Assembly: GCA_964229355.1 (NCBI GenBank)
Contig: CAXRDE010000023.1
Location: 124,001-188,000, forward strand
Direction: 5' to 3'
From: CAXRDE01 sp964229355
GTDB lineage: Bacteria; Cyanobacteriota; Sericytochromatia; UBA7694
DNA length: 64,000 nt
Shown: one piece after another, positions 43,943 through 51,506 of the stretch
How positions within the stretch are numbered: position 1 is the first letter of the stretch
How the letters are laid out: each line of letters begins with the position of its first letter
Program-made: the position numbers and the translations under genes
The notes under the pieces: model-generated
The model's database searches: none
What the model saw: the letters and a program-made list of their open reading frames with translations, nothing else
What the model was told of the DNA's origin: nothing

Positions 43943-45060
43943 TTCTTGTCGGCCAACGCCAGGGAGCCCCTGAAGCCGCTGCAGAGCAGTTGGAATGGCC
44001 TTATTTTATACTCCATCAATCCCCCCTTCAACGCCCGCCCGCCCCCATGGAACAGGGACGATTACACTGTGATTTTAAAGTCAGTGAAAGCACACGCATT
44101 TTTACTCACATTCAGGAGGCCATGGACGGAGCTGAATATGCGATTCCCCTTACTGAAGGCGCGGTGGCCCTGGCTGCCGCCTTGCAAGACCTGATCGAGC
44201 AAACGCCCCTGAAGCACCAACATCTTGCGCAACGTCTCACCCATAAGCGAGAAATGAAAGAGCAAGCCAAAAAGTTTGGCATTCCCTGCGCCCGTTTTTT
44301 AACCCATAACGATTCTATTCCCAGCGACTGGGTGTACCCCTGCATTGTTAAAACCGAAGTGGGCTCAGGCAGCCGGGGGCTCGCGATGATTGATAACGCT
44401 GAAGCCCTTAAAGCTGCTTTAAAACCCGGATATTTAGCAGAAAGTTTTATTGTAGGCAAAGAATTCTCTGTGGAGTCCTTTATTAGTCGAGGGCAGATCT
44501 TGTTTACCAATATCACGGACTATACAGAACCCCGCTGGGAGAACGTACTGCCTGCAGGGTTTTCAGAAGCAAAGCAACAGCAAATTCTCAGCTTCAATGC
44601 ACAAGTCATCAGGGCTTTTGGGGTGCACTCTGGCATGACACACCTGGAGCTGTTTGATACAGCACAGGGGTTGGTATTTGGAGAGATGGCCCGTCGTCCC
44701 CCTGGCGGATATATTATGGACTTGCTGGCACAAGCATACCCCATCGATCCCTGGCGACATTACCTCCAGAGCTTTACCTCTCAAGACTTTACGCTATCAA
44801 ACCAGGCAAGGCATCACGTGGGAGTCCGTATGATGCACCCCGGCGCAGGCTATCTGGCCCATGTCAGCGGCATGGAAGCTGCCGAAAAAGTCCCCGGCGC
44901 TTACCGGGTTAAAGTCACCAAAAAAGCCCCACTTCAGCTCAAAGCCCGCGAAGGCGTCGGCGAAAGCAGCGGCTATTGTATGGCCCATGCGCAGGATGCG
45001 CAAAAAGTCCAGGATAGTTTAAGAACAATGACTGATTTAATTCACTGGCATATGACCTGA
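43930..45060 (+). CDS. ATP-grasp family ligase
   Basis: A 376-residue protein: an N-terminal Rossmann-like region (MPKIILVGQRQG), KREMKEQAKKFGIPCARFL (start of the central domain), the ATP loop CIVKTEVGSGSRGLAMI, the strand motif LAESFIVGKEFSVESFI, and the metal-binding region LVFGEMARRPPGGYIMDL. It resembles PurK/BL00235-type carboxylate-amine ligases. Substrate unknown. The gene begins 13 bases inside the receiver gene and ends 3 bases before a glycerate kinase gene, so the three appear to form one transcription unit. Confidence 0.83.
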   Translation: MPKIILVGQRQGAPEAAAEQLEWPYFILHQSPLQRPPAPMEQGRLHCDFKVSESTRIFTHIQEAMDGAEYAIPLTEGAVALAAALQDLIEQTPLKHQHLAQRLTHKREMKEQAKKFGIPCARFLTHNDSIPSDWVYPCIVKTEVGSGSRGLAMIDNAEALKAALKPGYLAESFIVGKEFSVESFISRGQILFTNITDYTEPRWENVLPAGFSEAKQQQILSFNAQVIRAFGVHSGMTHLELFDTAQGLVFGEMARRPPGGYIMDLLAQAYPIDPWRHYLQSFTSQDFTLSNQARHHVGVRMMHPGAGYLAHVSGMEAAEKVPGAYRVKVTKKAPLQLKAREGVGESSGYCMAHAQDAQKVQDSLRTMTDLIHWHMT

Positions 45061-45063
45061 GGC

Positions 45064-46206
45064 ATGCAGCATCTTTTGCTCGCCTGCGATAAATTTAAAA
45101 ATTGTCTAACCTCTCCAGAGGTGAACGCTCAATTGGCATCGGGTCTGTCAGCCCGCGCACGCAGGCTCAGTATTCCCCTGCAATTGAGCACCTATGGGGT
45201 TTCCGACGGGGGCGAAGGCTTTCTTGAGATGGTGGCACAAAAAAATCCACAGTATCAACACAGAACGCTTGTTATTCATAACCCACAAGGTCAAAAACAG
45301 CAAGCCTCCTGGGTGTACCATAAACCCAGCGGCGCTGCTTTTTTGGAGTGTGCGACTTTAATTGGCCACCCGCTCATCACCGATCATTCCTTACGCCCAC
45401 TTCATTACAGCAGCAGAGGCCTGGGAGAAGCCCTCTTACACCTCGCCCAGCAGCCTGAGATTCAGCATATTTACGTGGGGTTAGGCTCCACAGCCACAGT
45501 AGATGGCGGATTCGGTGTGTTGTCTGCCCTGGGAGCAAGGTACTTCAACGCACAGGGGCAAAGCTTAGCACCTAATTTGCATCATCTGCCGGCTCTTTAT
45601 GCCATCAGCCCCCCTACGGTTCAACTTCCGCCCCTGACGTTGATCGCAGATGTAAAAAACCCCTGGTCAGGTCCCCGGGGAGGCCTTCAGGTCTATGGAC
45701 CTCAGAAAGGTCTGCAGCCGCACGAAATAGAAGGCCTGACATATTATATGGATAACATCTGGTTGCCTTTGCTCCAAAGACATGGGCAGGCTGAGCAGCC
45801 CTTAAAGGCATTGGTGCACGGCGGTGCCGCAGGAGGCGTCGGGCTCGCCTTATCTTGCTTTTATAAGGTCCAATGGGAAGAAGGAGCAAACTGGTGTATT
45901 CGACATTTAAAATTGGAAGAGAGAATATGCCAGACGGACGGTCTGATTACGGGTGAAGGTTGTTTAGACGACAGTTCATACGAGGGCAAAATAACCGGTA
46001 CATTGATGACCTTAGCCCAAACGTCCGGCAAGGAGATGAGAGGCGTGTTTGGCCAGGTGCTGCCCGAACTGGCAGGACCGCTCTTTTATCAAAAGTCTCC
46101 CTATCAAGGGGCTTCTCATGCTCAGCAACCGAATCGAGAAGAAACCAAAGATTGGTTAGTTAACACAGGTGAGGTATTACTTGATACGTTTAAATACTTG
46201 TTCTAG
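45064..46206 (+). CDS. glycerate kinase (GlxK/GarK family)
   Basis: A 380-residue member of the glycerate kinase family: ACDKFKNCLTSPEVN, VSDGGEGFLEM, LGSTATVDGGFGVLSALGARYF, DVKNPWSGPRG, HGGAAGGVGLAL, and DGLITGEGCLDDSSYEGK. It phosphorylates glycerate (to 2-phosphoglycerate in this family) using ATP. Acts in the cytosol at the end of the glyoxylate/hydroxypyruvate branch. AGG is very close to the ATG, so coupling with the ATP-grasp gene 3 bases upstream is likely. The GxxxQVLPE end region replaces the usual final helix sequence. Confidence 0.9.
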   Translation: MQHLLLACDKFKNCLTSPEVNAQLASGLSARARRLSIPLQLSTYGVSDGGEGFLEMVAQKNPQYQHRTLVIHNPQGQKQQASWVYHKPSGAAFLECATLIGHPLITDHSLRPLHYSSRGLGEALLHLAQQPEIQHIYVGLGSTATVDGGFGVLSALGARYFNAQGQSLAPNLHHLPALYAISPPTVQLPPLTLIADVKNPWSGPRGGLQVYGPQKGLQPHEIEGLTYYMDNIWLPLLQRHGQAEQPLKALVHGGAAGGVGLALSCFYKVQWEEGANWCIRHLKLEERICQTDGLITGEGCLDDSSYEGKITGTLMTLAQTSGKEMRGVFGQVLPELAGPLFYQKSPYQGASHAQQPNREETKDWLVNTGEVLLDTFKYLF

Positions 46207-46275
46207 CATCGACACATCGCGGAAAACGTAAAGAAGAATCAAAACAAGTAAGACAGCCCAAAGGACTTCTAACAT
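46177..46275 (-). CDS. tiny membrane protein, 32 aa
   Basis: An open frame beginning MLEVLWAVLLVLILLYVF, one transmembrane helix, with a basic end (FKRIK). AAGGAA lies about 8 bases before the ATG and a good promoter (46303-46332) lies further upstream, which makes the ORF credible despite its size. Its last 30 bases overlap the end of the glycerate kinase gene on the other strand. Function unknown. Confidence 0.55.
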   Translation of the reverse strand: MLEVLWAVLLVLILLYVFRDVSMLEQVFKRIK

Positions 46276-46302
46276 AAAAATTCCTTTCTTTGATACCTAT
46301 AA

Positions 46303-46332
46303 ATTATAAAGGAAAAAGGAGTGTGAATTCAA
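46303..46332 (-). promoter_or_regulatory. sigma-70-like promoter for 32-aa membrane ORF
   Basis: On the minus strand: -35 TTGAAT (46327-46332), 18-bp spacer, perfect -10 TATAAT (46303-46308). The expected start of transcription is about 20 bases before the ORF's ATG. Confidence 0.6.
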
Positions 46333-46492
46333 GATAAATGGTCATTTTCAGGGGTTTTACAGTGTTTTTAACAGAGATAAAATTTGATTGATATTTTGAT
46401 TTAAAAGCTCCGTACAAAAATACATTTGTGTGACAAATTGACTTTTTACGGGGCCTGCTTTTTAATCAAGCAAAAAATAGGCACAAAAAAAA
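46333..46492. other. intergenic region without a recognised gene
   Basis: Together with the tRNA genes this lies in the longest stretch without a clear protein gene. It is A/T-rich. Directly 3' of the distal tRNA, the minus strand has eight T residues, then an imperfect hairpin (GCCT/AGGC with an inner T5/A5 pairing), possibly involved in tRNA transcript termination. Nothing else seen. Confidence 0.4.
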
Positions 46493-46563
46493 GCGGAAGA
46501 CGAGATTCGAACTCGCGACATTCTGCTTGGCAAGCAGAGACTCTACCACTGAGCTACTTCCGC
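46493..46563 (-). tRNA. tRNA-Gly (GCC), copy 2
   Basis: A 71-base tRNA with acceptor stem GCGGAAG/CTTCCGC, D-arm AGCTCAGTGGTAGAG, anticodon arm around TTGCCAA (anticodon GCC) and T-arm GAGTTCGAATCTC. CCA is not encoded; a T-run follows. It is identical over all 71 bases to the copy at 46625-46695 and probably in the same transcript. Confidence 0.97.
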
Positions 46564-46624
46564 GGTTTATTTAATTGTAAGCCTAACTAAAACGTGATTG
46601 CTCACCGCTTTATTTGGGCGGAGA

Positions 46625-46695
46625 GCGGAAGACGAGATTCGAACTCGCGACATTCTGCTTGGCAAGCAGAGACTCTACCACTGAGCTACTTCCGC
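46625..46695 (-). tRNA. tRNA-Gly (GCC), copy 1
   Basis: Identical in sequence to the copy 61 bases downstream: GCC anticodon, TTCGAA T-loop, no encoded CCA. It is the promoter-proximal copy, beginning 15 bases after a near-consensus promoter. Two adjacent copies raise the dosage of the tRNA reading GGC/GGT codons. Confidence 0.97.
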
Positions 46696-46709
46696 AATTC
46701 ACAGACTCA

Positions 46710-46738
46710 ATTATACAAGACCCTTTTGCAAACGTCAG
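46710..46738 (-). promoter_or_regulatory. tRNA-Gly promoter
   Basis: Minus-strand -35 CTGACG (46733-46738), exactly 17-bp spacer, -10 TATAAT (46710-46715). Placed to start transcription a few bases before the first tRNA-Gly. Confidence 0.75.
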
Positions 46739-46756
46739 TAGGATAGCGTAAATTTT

Positions 46757-47119
46757 TTAGAACAAAAGTTTCTCTAAGATCTCAACACGCCGGGCTAAAG
46801 CGCTTAGCTCTTCACGGGTGGCATGATGAATATCTTGCACCTTGTTCTCTGTTTGCTGCATAAAGTGCTCCACCTTATGCTCATTTTCTTTCAATTGCAT
46901 TTGGCTTTTATGAGAGAGGTATTGGACACTTTGCTCAAGTTCTTTGAGGGCGATCACTTGCTGCTGCAAGGCCTGAGAAAAGTCATGACTTTGCTCACCC
47001 AGACGCAACTCCAAAGCATGGAAGCGCGACACCATATCTTCGGCTTGCTGACGCAAGTGCTCTAACTTCTTATCAAAACTGGCCATCCACCATTGGGTTG
47101 CGGATTCTTGCTGACACAT
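46757..47119 (-). CDS. coiled-coil protein, 120 aa
   Basis: A soluble protein predicted to be almost entirely helical coiled coil from about residue 15 (FDKKLEHLRQQAEDMVSRF to the end), rich in Q, E, L and H. No signal or membrane segment. AAAGTGAG is upstream of the ATG at 47119. No specific family assignable; heptad proteins of this size may be structural or adaptor proteins. Confidence 0.68.
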   Translation of the reverse strand: MCQQESATQWWMASFDKKLEHLRQQAEDMVSRFHALELRLGEQSHDFSQALQQQVIALKELEQSVQYLSHKSQMQLKENEHKVEHFMQQTENKVQDIHHATREELSALARRVEILEKLLF

Positions 47120-47166
47120 AAAAACTCACTTTCTGTCCCTATAAGTATACCCCTACACCCGAGGAG

Positions 47167-47175
47167 TGATACAAT
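47167..47175 (+). promoter_or_regulatory. extended -10 TGATACAAT
   Basis: An extended -10 element (TG-n-TACAAT) 33 bases before the 38-aa membrane ORF. No clear -35. Confidence 0.4.
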
Positions 47176-47208
47176 GAACACCATCAAAATAAAGGGAAAT
47201 ACTGTCCT

Positions 47209-47325
47209 ATGGGTACACCCGAAAGCACCATTATTGTCGCGTTTACCATCTTCATGCTCTTACTGGTCATGATTTTGGGATACCGCAAACTCGCATTCTT
47301 TGTTAGAACCAAAGGTGAAGGCTAA
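47209..47325 (+). CDS. tiny membrane protein, 38 aa
   Basis: The frame begins MGTPESTIIVAFTIFMLLL and contains one transmembrane helix, then a basic RKLAFFVRTKGEG tail. AAAGGGAAA lies about 10 bases before the ATG and an extended -10 lies further upstream. It sits between the coiled-coil gene (divergent) and the GNAT gene (convergent, 8-base gap). Too short for family assignment. Confidence 0.5.
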   Translation: MGTPESTIIVAFTIFMLLLVMILGYRKLAFFVRTKGEG

Positions 47326-47333
47326 AACAAGCC

Positions 47334-48128
47334 CTACTCAAACGTCCACTCCTGGTACGTTGCCACACCACAAAAGCCCAGTCGCTCATAGCATGACTGG
47401 GCTTTTTGATTCTGCATATGTACATTGAGACCCAGCGTGTGTATGTCAAAGTGCTGACGCAGATGCTCACATAAAAAGGCAGTGACCCACTGGCCAAAAC
47501 CTTTGGCACGATAATCCTGATGCACGGCAATATTACCCAGTGCCGCCAATTGATGAGGCTGTGACAGGACATGAATACCCGCCACAGCCCTGAGCTCAGC
47601 ATCTACGGTTTCAAGGGCCACATAGGCACCGGTTTCAAGCATGCGGGCATTGAACCAGTTTTGAGGGTAATGGTGCGCGTAAAAAGCCTCCAGCGCAGCC
47701 GTGTCTTGAGAAGACAGTATGCGTGGTGAAATCTCGGGATAAGCTGTCATAAAAGCCTGAAAATCCACAGGCTTGACCTGGGTTTGCACCATGCGCAAAT
47801 ACACATCGCCCCCTTGCCCCGCAAAAGGAAAACAGGTCTCTTGCCCCGGTCGCAAATGGGCATAAAACCGCTGAGGCAGTAAAGGCACCAGGCTGCGTAA
47901 TAGCTGAAGCGCCGCATCGCTTTCTTCCATTGATAACAGGACAGGAATGGCGTCACCGGTATAGAGCAAAGCGACAGCCTGAACTTGCCTGTCCACACAC
48001 CAGGCATACCACTGGGTATGGGGCCAAAAGAACGCATCCAGATCGCCCAGCTTATATAGATTAAGGGCCTTATGGCGCTGAAGATAATGCCCAATCACAT
48101 CAGGATCGTGCAGACAGACCCTGGCCAT
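47334..48128 (-). CDS. GNAT family N-acetyltransferase
   Basis: A 264-residue acetyltransferase. The C-terminal GNAT fold has motif A ALGNIAVHQDYRAKGFGQWVTAFL (V/I-x-x-x-x-R-x-x-G-x-G/A acetyl-CoA-binding pattern) and the motif B region NVHMQNQKAQSCYERLGF. The N-terminal about 120 residues are a second, degenerate GNAT-like half. Substrate unknown. The start lies 2 bases after the serC stop, at the end of a five-gene operon. Confidence 0.85.
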   Translation of the reverse strand: MARVCLHDPDVIGHYLQRHKALNLYKLGDLDAFFWPHTQWYAWCVDRQVQAVALLYTGDAIPVLLSMEESDAALQLLRSLVPLLPQRFYAHLRPGQETCFPFAGQGGDVYLRMVQTQVKPVDFQAFMTAYPEISPRILSSQDTAALEAFYAHHYPQNWFNARMLETGAYVALETVDAELRAVAGIHVLSQPHQLAALGNIAVHQDYRAKGFGQWVTAFLCEHLRQHFDIHTLGLNVHMQNQKAQSCYERLGFCGVATYQEWTFE

Positions 48129-48130
48129 GG

Positions 48131-49237
48131 TTAGTGCTGACGATGAAAAGCGTGCATAAACTCCACTAAAGCCGCTACCGAGTCATCGGGGCAAGCGTTG
48201 TAAATCGACGCGCGAATGCCTCCCACCGAACGATGTCCTTTCAAGGCCATCAGTTGCCGCTGCGCTGCTTCTGCTAAAAAGCGTTGCTCTAGCTCTGGTG
48301 TCGGCAAGGTAAAGGTAATATTCATAAGGGACCGCGACGCCGGACGCGCATGCCCCCGATAAAAGTCAGGATGGGCGTCTAAAACGTCGTAAATCGCCTG
48401 CGCTTGTCTTTGGTTGCGGCCATACATCGCGTCTAATCCCCCCTGGGCTTGCAACCATTCCATCACCAGGTTCAGCATATAAATCGAAAACACCGGCGGC
48501 GTATTGTAGAGAGATTTTTTCTCTACATGGGTCCGATAATCCAACATGGTGGGTACATGAGCCTTAACCTTAGACAACAGGCGATCTTTCAAAATCACCA
48601 CCGTCACGCCTGCAGGGCCCATATTTTTTTGTGCCCCCGCATAAATCAGATCATAAGCTCCCACATTGACGGGGCGACTCAAAATATCGGAGGACATATC
48701 ACAGAAGAGAGGAACCCGGCTTTCTGCATCCCGTTGTAACGCAATCCCTTGAATGGTTTCGTTAGAAATGGTGTGAATATAATCTAATCCTGGATCCAGC
48801 GTGTCCTGAAGCTGCTGCCAAAGCTGATCGTCTGGCAAATAAGCATAACCATCATCTTTACCAGACCACAAGGTATCTACCCGCAGCTCAGCATGGGTTT
48901 GCTGCCATTTTTGGGCTTCCTGGAGGGCCTTCTTCGACCAGGAACCCCCATCAATATACGCTGCATGCTGATGCAAGAAGTTCATGGCTAGCATGGCAAA
49001 CTGCAAAGAGGCCCCGCCCTGCAAAAAAAGCACGTGATAGTCCTGGGGAATAGCCAACAGGTCACGCAAACGACTTTCCGCCTGTTCGATGACCTGCTCA
49101 AAGGCTTCAGAGCGATGGGAAATTTCCAATACCGATAAGCCGGTATCTGCAAAAGTTAAAAATTCTGCTTGCGCTTTTTTTAAAGCCTCAAGGGGTAAGA
49201 CCGCGGGTCCAGCAGAAAAGTGATGGGGACGGCTCAC
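48131..49237 (-). CDS. serC: phosphoserine aminotransferase
   Basis: A 368-residue PLP enzyme converting 3-phosphohydroxypyruvate and glutamate to phosphoserine (serine synthesis; also used in pyridoxal-phosphate synthesis). Starts HHFSAGPAVLPLEAL, has SVLEISHRSEAF, FLQGGASLQFAM, and the PLP lysine in YAGAQKN; near the C-terminus GHRSVGGIRASIYNA. Normal length. The ATG overlaps the TPR gene stop by 4 bases and the GNAT gene follows by 2, embedding this core biosynthetic gene in an operon of otherwise accessory proteins. Confidence 0.97.
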   Translation of the reverse strand: MSRPHHFSAGPAVLPLEALKKAQAEFLTFADTGLSVLEISHRSEAFEQVIEQAESRLRDLLAIPQDYHVLFLQGGASLQFAMLAMNFLHQHAAYIDGGSWSKKALQEAQKWQQTHAELRVDTLWSGKDDGYAYLPDDQLWQQLQDTLDPGLDYIHTISNETIQGIALQRDAESRVPLFCDMSSDILSRPVNVGAYDLIYAGAQKNMGPAGVTVVILKDRLLSKVKAHVPTMLDYRTHVEKKSLYNTPPVFSIYMLNLVMEWLQAQGGLDAMYGRNQRQAQAIYDVLDAHPDFYRGHARPASRSLMNITFTLPTPELEQRFLAEAAQRQLMALKGHRSVGGIRASIYNACPDDSVAALVEFMHAFHRQH

Positions 49238-50274
49238 TGTATTTTTAACCCCTGACGGATCAAGGTCGCCTCAATAGAGGCCAGCGCTTTTTGCATGTTT
49301 ACGGGCAAGTATTCACGGTGTTCTAACAAAAAGGCCGCATTGCGGTCCGCCTGCAAGCGCAAGTATTCGCGGTATAAATTATTGTAGTCCCGATTGCTCA
49401 TGGCATAACGCATATTGTTCACCGCATTGACCAACAGGCTACGGCTGGCATAAAAACGGTTTTCAAAGACCTTAATAAAGCGGTCCTGAGCACGAGAAAG
49501 ATTTTGACTGTACTTAATAGGCTCTGGATTGAGGCGGTAGGCAGCCAGGAACTGCGTCACGGCGTTGGCATATTCGCGTTCATCGTAATCATCCAGGCCT
49601 TCCTGGTATAACTTTTCAGAGAGTTCTTCGCTTAACTCCATAAGCACATTGCGGCTTTCTTGTGACTGGAGCCCTGACTGAATGCCTTTTTGCAAAGCGT
49701 CATAGGCTTCAAAAGGCTGTTTGTTGGCCAAATAAATTTCTGACCAGAGTAAAAAATACGCCTCTTTGTAAGGGCTACTCAGGCGATCATAGCTGGGCAA
49801 GCTCTTTTTTAGCATACGCAGGGCCACCTGCGGTTCGCCTTCCATTACATAGGCCTGTGCATGTAAACGATGAAAGGTAAACTGCTGATCAGCAGTCAGC
49901 GCTTGACCGGATTCTGAAGCCAAAAAATTCTCGATTTGCTGCAAGGCCAACTCAGAATTGCCAAGATCAAGTAAAACCTCTGCGGTCAAGTACTGGACCC
50001 AATAATTTTCAGGATATTTTTCCAACAGGGGCTGTAAGCGCTCGTACGCTTCCTGAGAGCGATAGTCTTTGATCAGCGCCTGGGCACGCTGAAGCTCATT
50101 TGCTTCTTCTAAGCTCATGCCATAAGCAGGCAAAAAATAGTCTCGAACTTGCTGTTCAGCAGCATTCATGGTGGCATCAAAGTCAACAGTATTGAAGGTG
50201 GCAGCCAGGGCCGTTGTTGTTCCTAACCAACCATTGAGCAGCAACACGCTTGTGAGGACGCAAAATTTATTCAC
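49234..50274 (-). CDS. exported TPR-like protein, 346 aa
   Basis: A signal peptide (MNKFCVLTSVLLLNGWLGTTTALA, cleavage after ALA) followed by helical TPR-like repeats (QALIKDYRSQEAYERLQPLLEKYPENYWVQYLTAEVLLDLGNSELALQQI). Periplasmic or secreted scaffold; partner unknown. It overlaps serC by 4 bases and starts 2 bases after the acidic protein gene. Confidence 0.8.
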   Translation of the reverse strand: MNKFCVLTSVLLLNGWLGTTTALAATFNTVDFDATMNAAEQQVRDYFLPAYGMSLEEANELQRAQALIKDYRSQEAYERLQPLLEKYPENYWVQYLTAEVLLDLGNSELALQQIENFLASESGQALTADQQFTFHRLHAQAYVMEGEPQVALRMLKKSLPSYDRLSSPYKEAYFLLWSEIYLANKQPFEAYDALQKGIQSGLQSQESRNVLMELSEELSEKLYQEGLDDYDEREYANAVTQFLAAYRLNPEPIKYSQNLSRAQDRFIKVFENRFYASRSLLVNAVNNMRYAMSNRDYNNLYREYLRLQADRNAAFLLEHREYLPVNMQKALASIEATLIRQGLKIQ

Positions 50275-50276
50275 GG

Positions 50277-50729
50277 TTATTCTCCATCTATCATGTCATC
50301 ATCGTCATCGAGATGAATCTCAGCAAAGTCTTCTTGTTCAAATTCATCATAGCTCTCATACCGGGTCTCCCTGGGCTCGCCGTTTTCATCGGCGTTGCTA
50401 TCAGGGGTCGGCGTCAATCTCAGTGTACGATAAGGATGCACCAAATCAAAGTGCACTTGACCATCTTCTCGGGTCGCGATACTTAAATACTCAAAACCGC
50501 AAACATTGAGATACAAACGCTGATTTGCGATAACCGTGGCGCTCTGTTGATTGGCCACCACGCTCATGATGTAACCCTCTCCCTCAGATTGGGTCTCGCC
50601 GTTAATAATTTCAGCATACTTAACGTGCCCCATATCTCTCACAATACGGAAAATATCTTTGACACCATAGACAATGCCGTTTTCGATAATACAGGGGATT
50701 TGATGTTCCTGATCCTGATAATGCTTCAT
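50277..50729 (-). CDS. hypothetical acidic-tailed protein, 150 aa
   Basis: An unrecognised protein. Residues 1-105 look like a compact mixed alpha/beta domain (IIENGIVYGVKDIFRIVRD; YLNVCGFEYLSIAT). The last about 45 residues are disordered and highly acidic (HLDDDDDMIDGE). Cytosolic. A full-consensus Shine-Dalgarno AAAGGAGG (50739-50746) sits 9 bases before the ATG, the strongest in the operon, suggesting high expression. It lies between a 2OG oxygenase and a TPR protein gene. Confidence 0.75.
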   Translation of the reverse strand: MKHYQDQEHQIPCIIENGIVYGVKDIFRIVRDMGHVKYAEIINGETQSEGEGYIMSVVANQQSATVIANQRLYLNVCGFEYLSIATREDGQVHFDLVHPYRTLRLTPTPDSNADENGEPRETRYESYDEFEQEDFAEIHLDDDDDMIDGE

Positions 50730-50765
50730 CCTCAGGATCCTCCTTTATGTTGCGCTTGTCTTTTA

Positions 50766-51410
50766 TTATAACGTGTTCGCTTCATTATCTGGCAACGCTT
50801 CCGCTAAAAAGGTGTCAAAGGATGCTGTACTTTTTAGGGTAAAGGCAGGCAGATAAGCCCGATGAGACTTGCGTAACACATATTGTTCACACACCAAACT
50901 CAGGCGGGGTTGAGCACACTGCAACACAGGTGTAATCGCATGCTTTAAGTGCCCGCCAAAAGAAACCCATTTGCCCGTCGTGGGTACCACCTCGCGCACG
51001 ACCTCATCCCGTGCATTATAAAAAAGCAGATGCCCGCCCTCCACATGATCCGCCTGCAGATACAAAACACTCACCCGGCGGGGAAACGGCAAACGGTCGG
51101 AATAGCCCCTCACGCTGTGATCAATATGGCGATCTACTTTTGCTGCCGTGGAAAGCTGCAGCACATTCAAATAGAAGTAATTGCAACGGGGATCAAGATG
51201 CTGCAAAAAAGGGGTCAAAAAGTGAAATTGGGGCGGAAGTTGATCCGCCCCTGCAAAAAGCAGCGAAAATCCCTGGGTACTGGCAAAGCGATGATTGAGC
51301 ACATTGGGGGTAAGATAAGGCGAGTCTGCCAGCGATTGGCGCAGAAGCTCAAGCTCTGCTTCCGTCACCTTTTGTTCTACTTCTTCGATATTCGGCTTCC
51401 ACCAACGCAT
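50766..51410 (-). CDS. 2-oxoglutarate/Fe(II)-dependent oxygenase
   Basis: A 214-residue prolyl-4-hydroxylase-like enzyme. The facial triad is H95-x-D97 (RHIDHS) and H157 (LKHAITPV), and R169 (PRLSLV) should bind 2-oxoglutarate. EGGHLLFYNARDE is the typical sheet between them. It hydroxylates a protein or small molecule with O2 and 2-oxoglutarate; the target is unknown. GGGAGGT precedes the ATG. First gene of the operon running to serC and the GNAT gene. Confidence 0.85.
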   Translation of the reverse strand: MRWWKPNIEEVEQKVTEAELELLRQSLADSPYLTPNVLNHRFASTQGFSLLFAGADQLPPQFHFLTPFLQHLDPRCNYFYLNVLQLSTAAKVDRHIDHSVRGYSDRLPFPRRVSVLYLQADHVEGGHLLFYNARDEVVREVVPTTGKWVSFGGHLKHAITPVLQCAQPRLSLVCEQYVLRKSHRAYLPAFTLKSTASFDTFLAEALPDNEANTL

Positions 51411-51477
51411 AATACAGACCTCCCATAAAACCAGTTTACGCCAAATCCACGATGGCGACTGCTCTCACCCGTTGAAG

Positions 51478-51506
51478 TTAACCATGCTAAAATCTAGCAT
51501 GGTTAA
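51478..51506. promoter_or_regulatory. perfect 12-bp inverted repeat at methyltransferase start
   Basis: Arms TTAACCATGCTA (51478-51489) and TAGCATGGTTAA (51495-51506) with loop AAATC. Both candidate ATG codons of the FkbM-type gene lie in the arms. In RNA this would be a stable hairpin hiding the start; in DNA, an operator-like palindrome. Confidence 0.55.
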
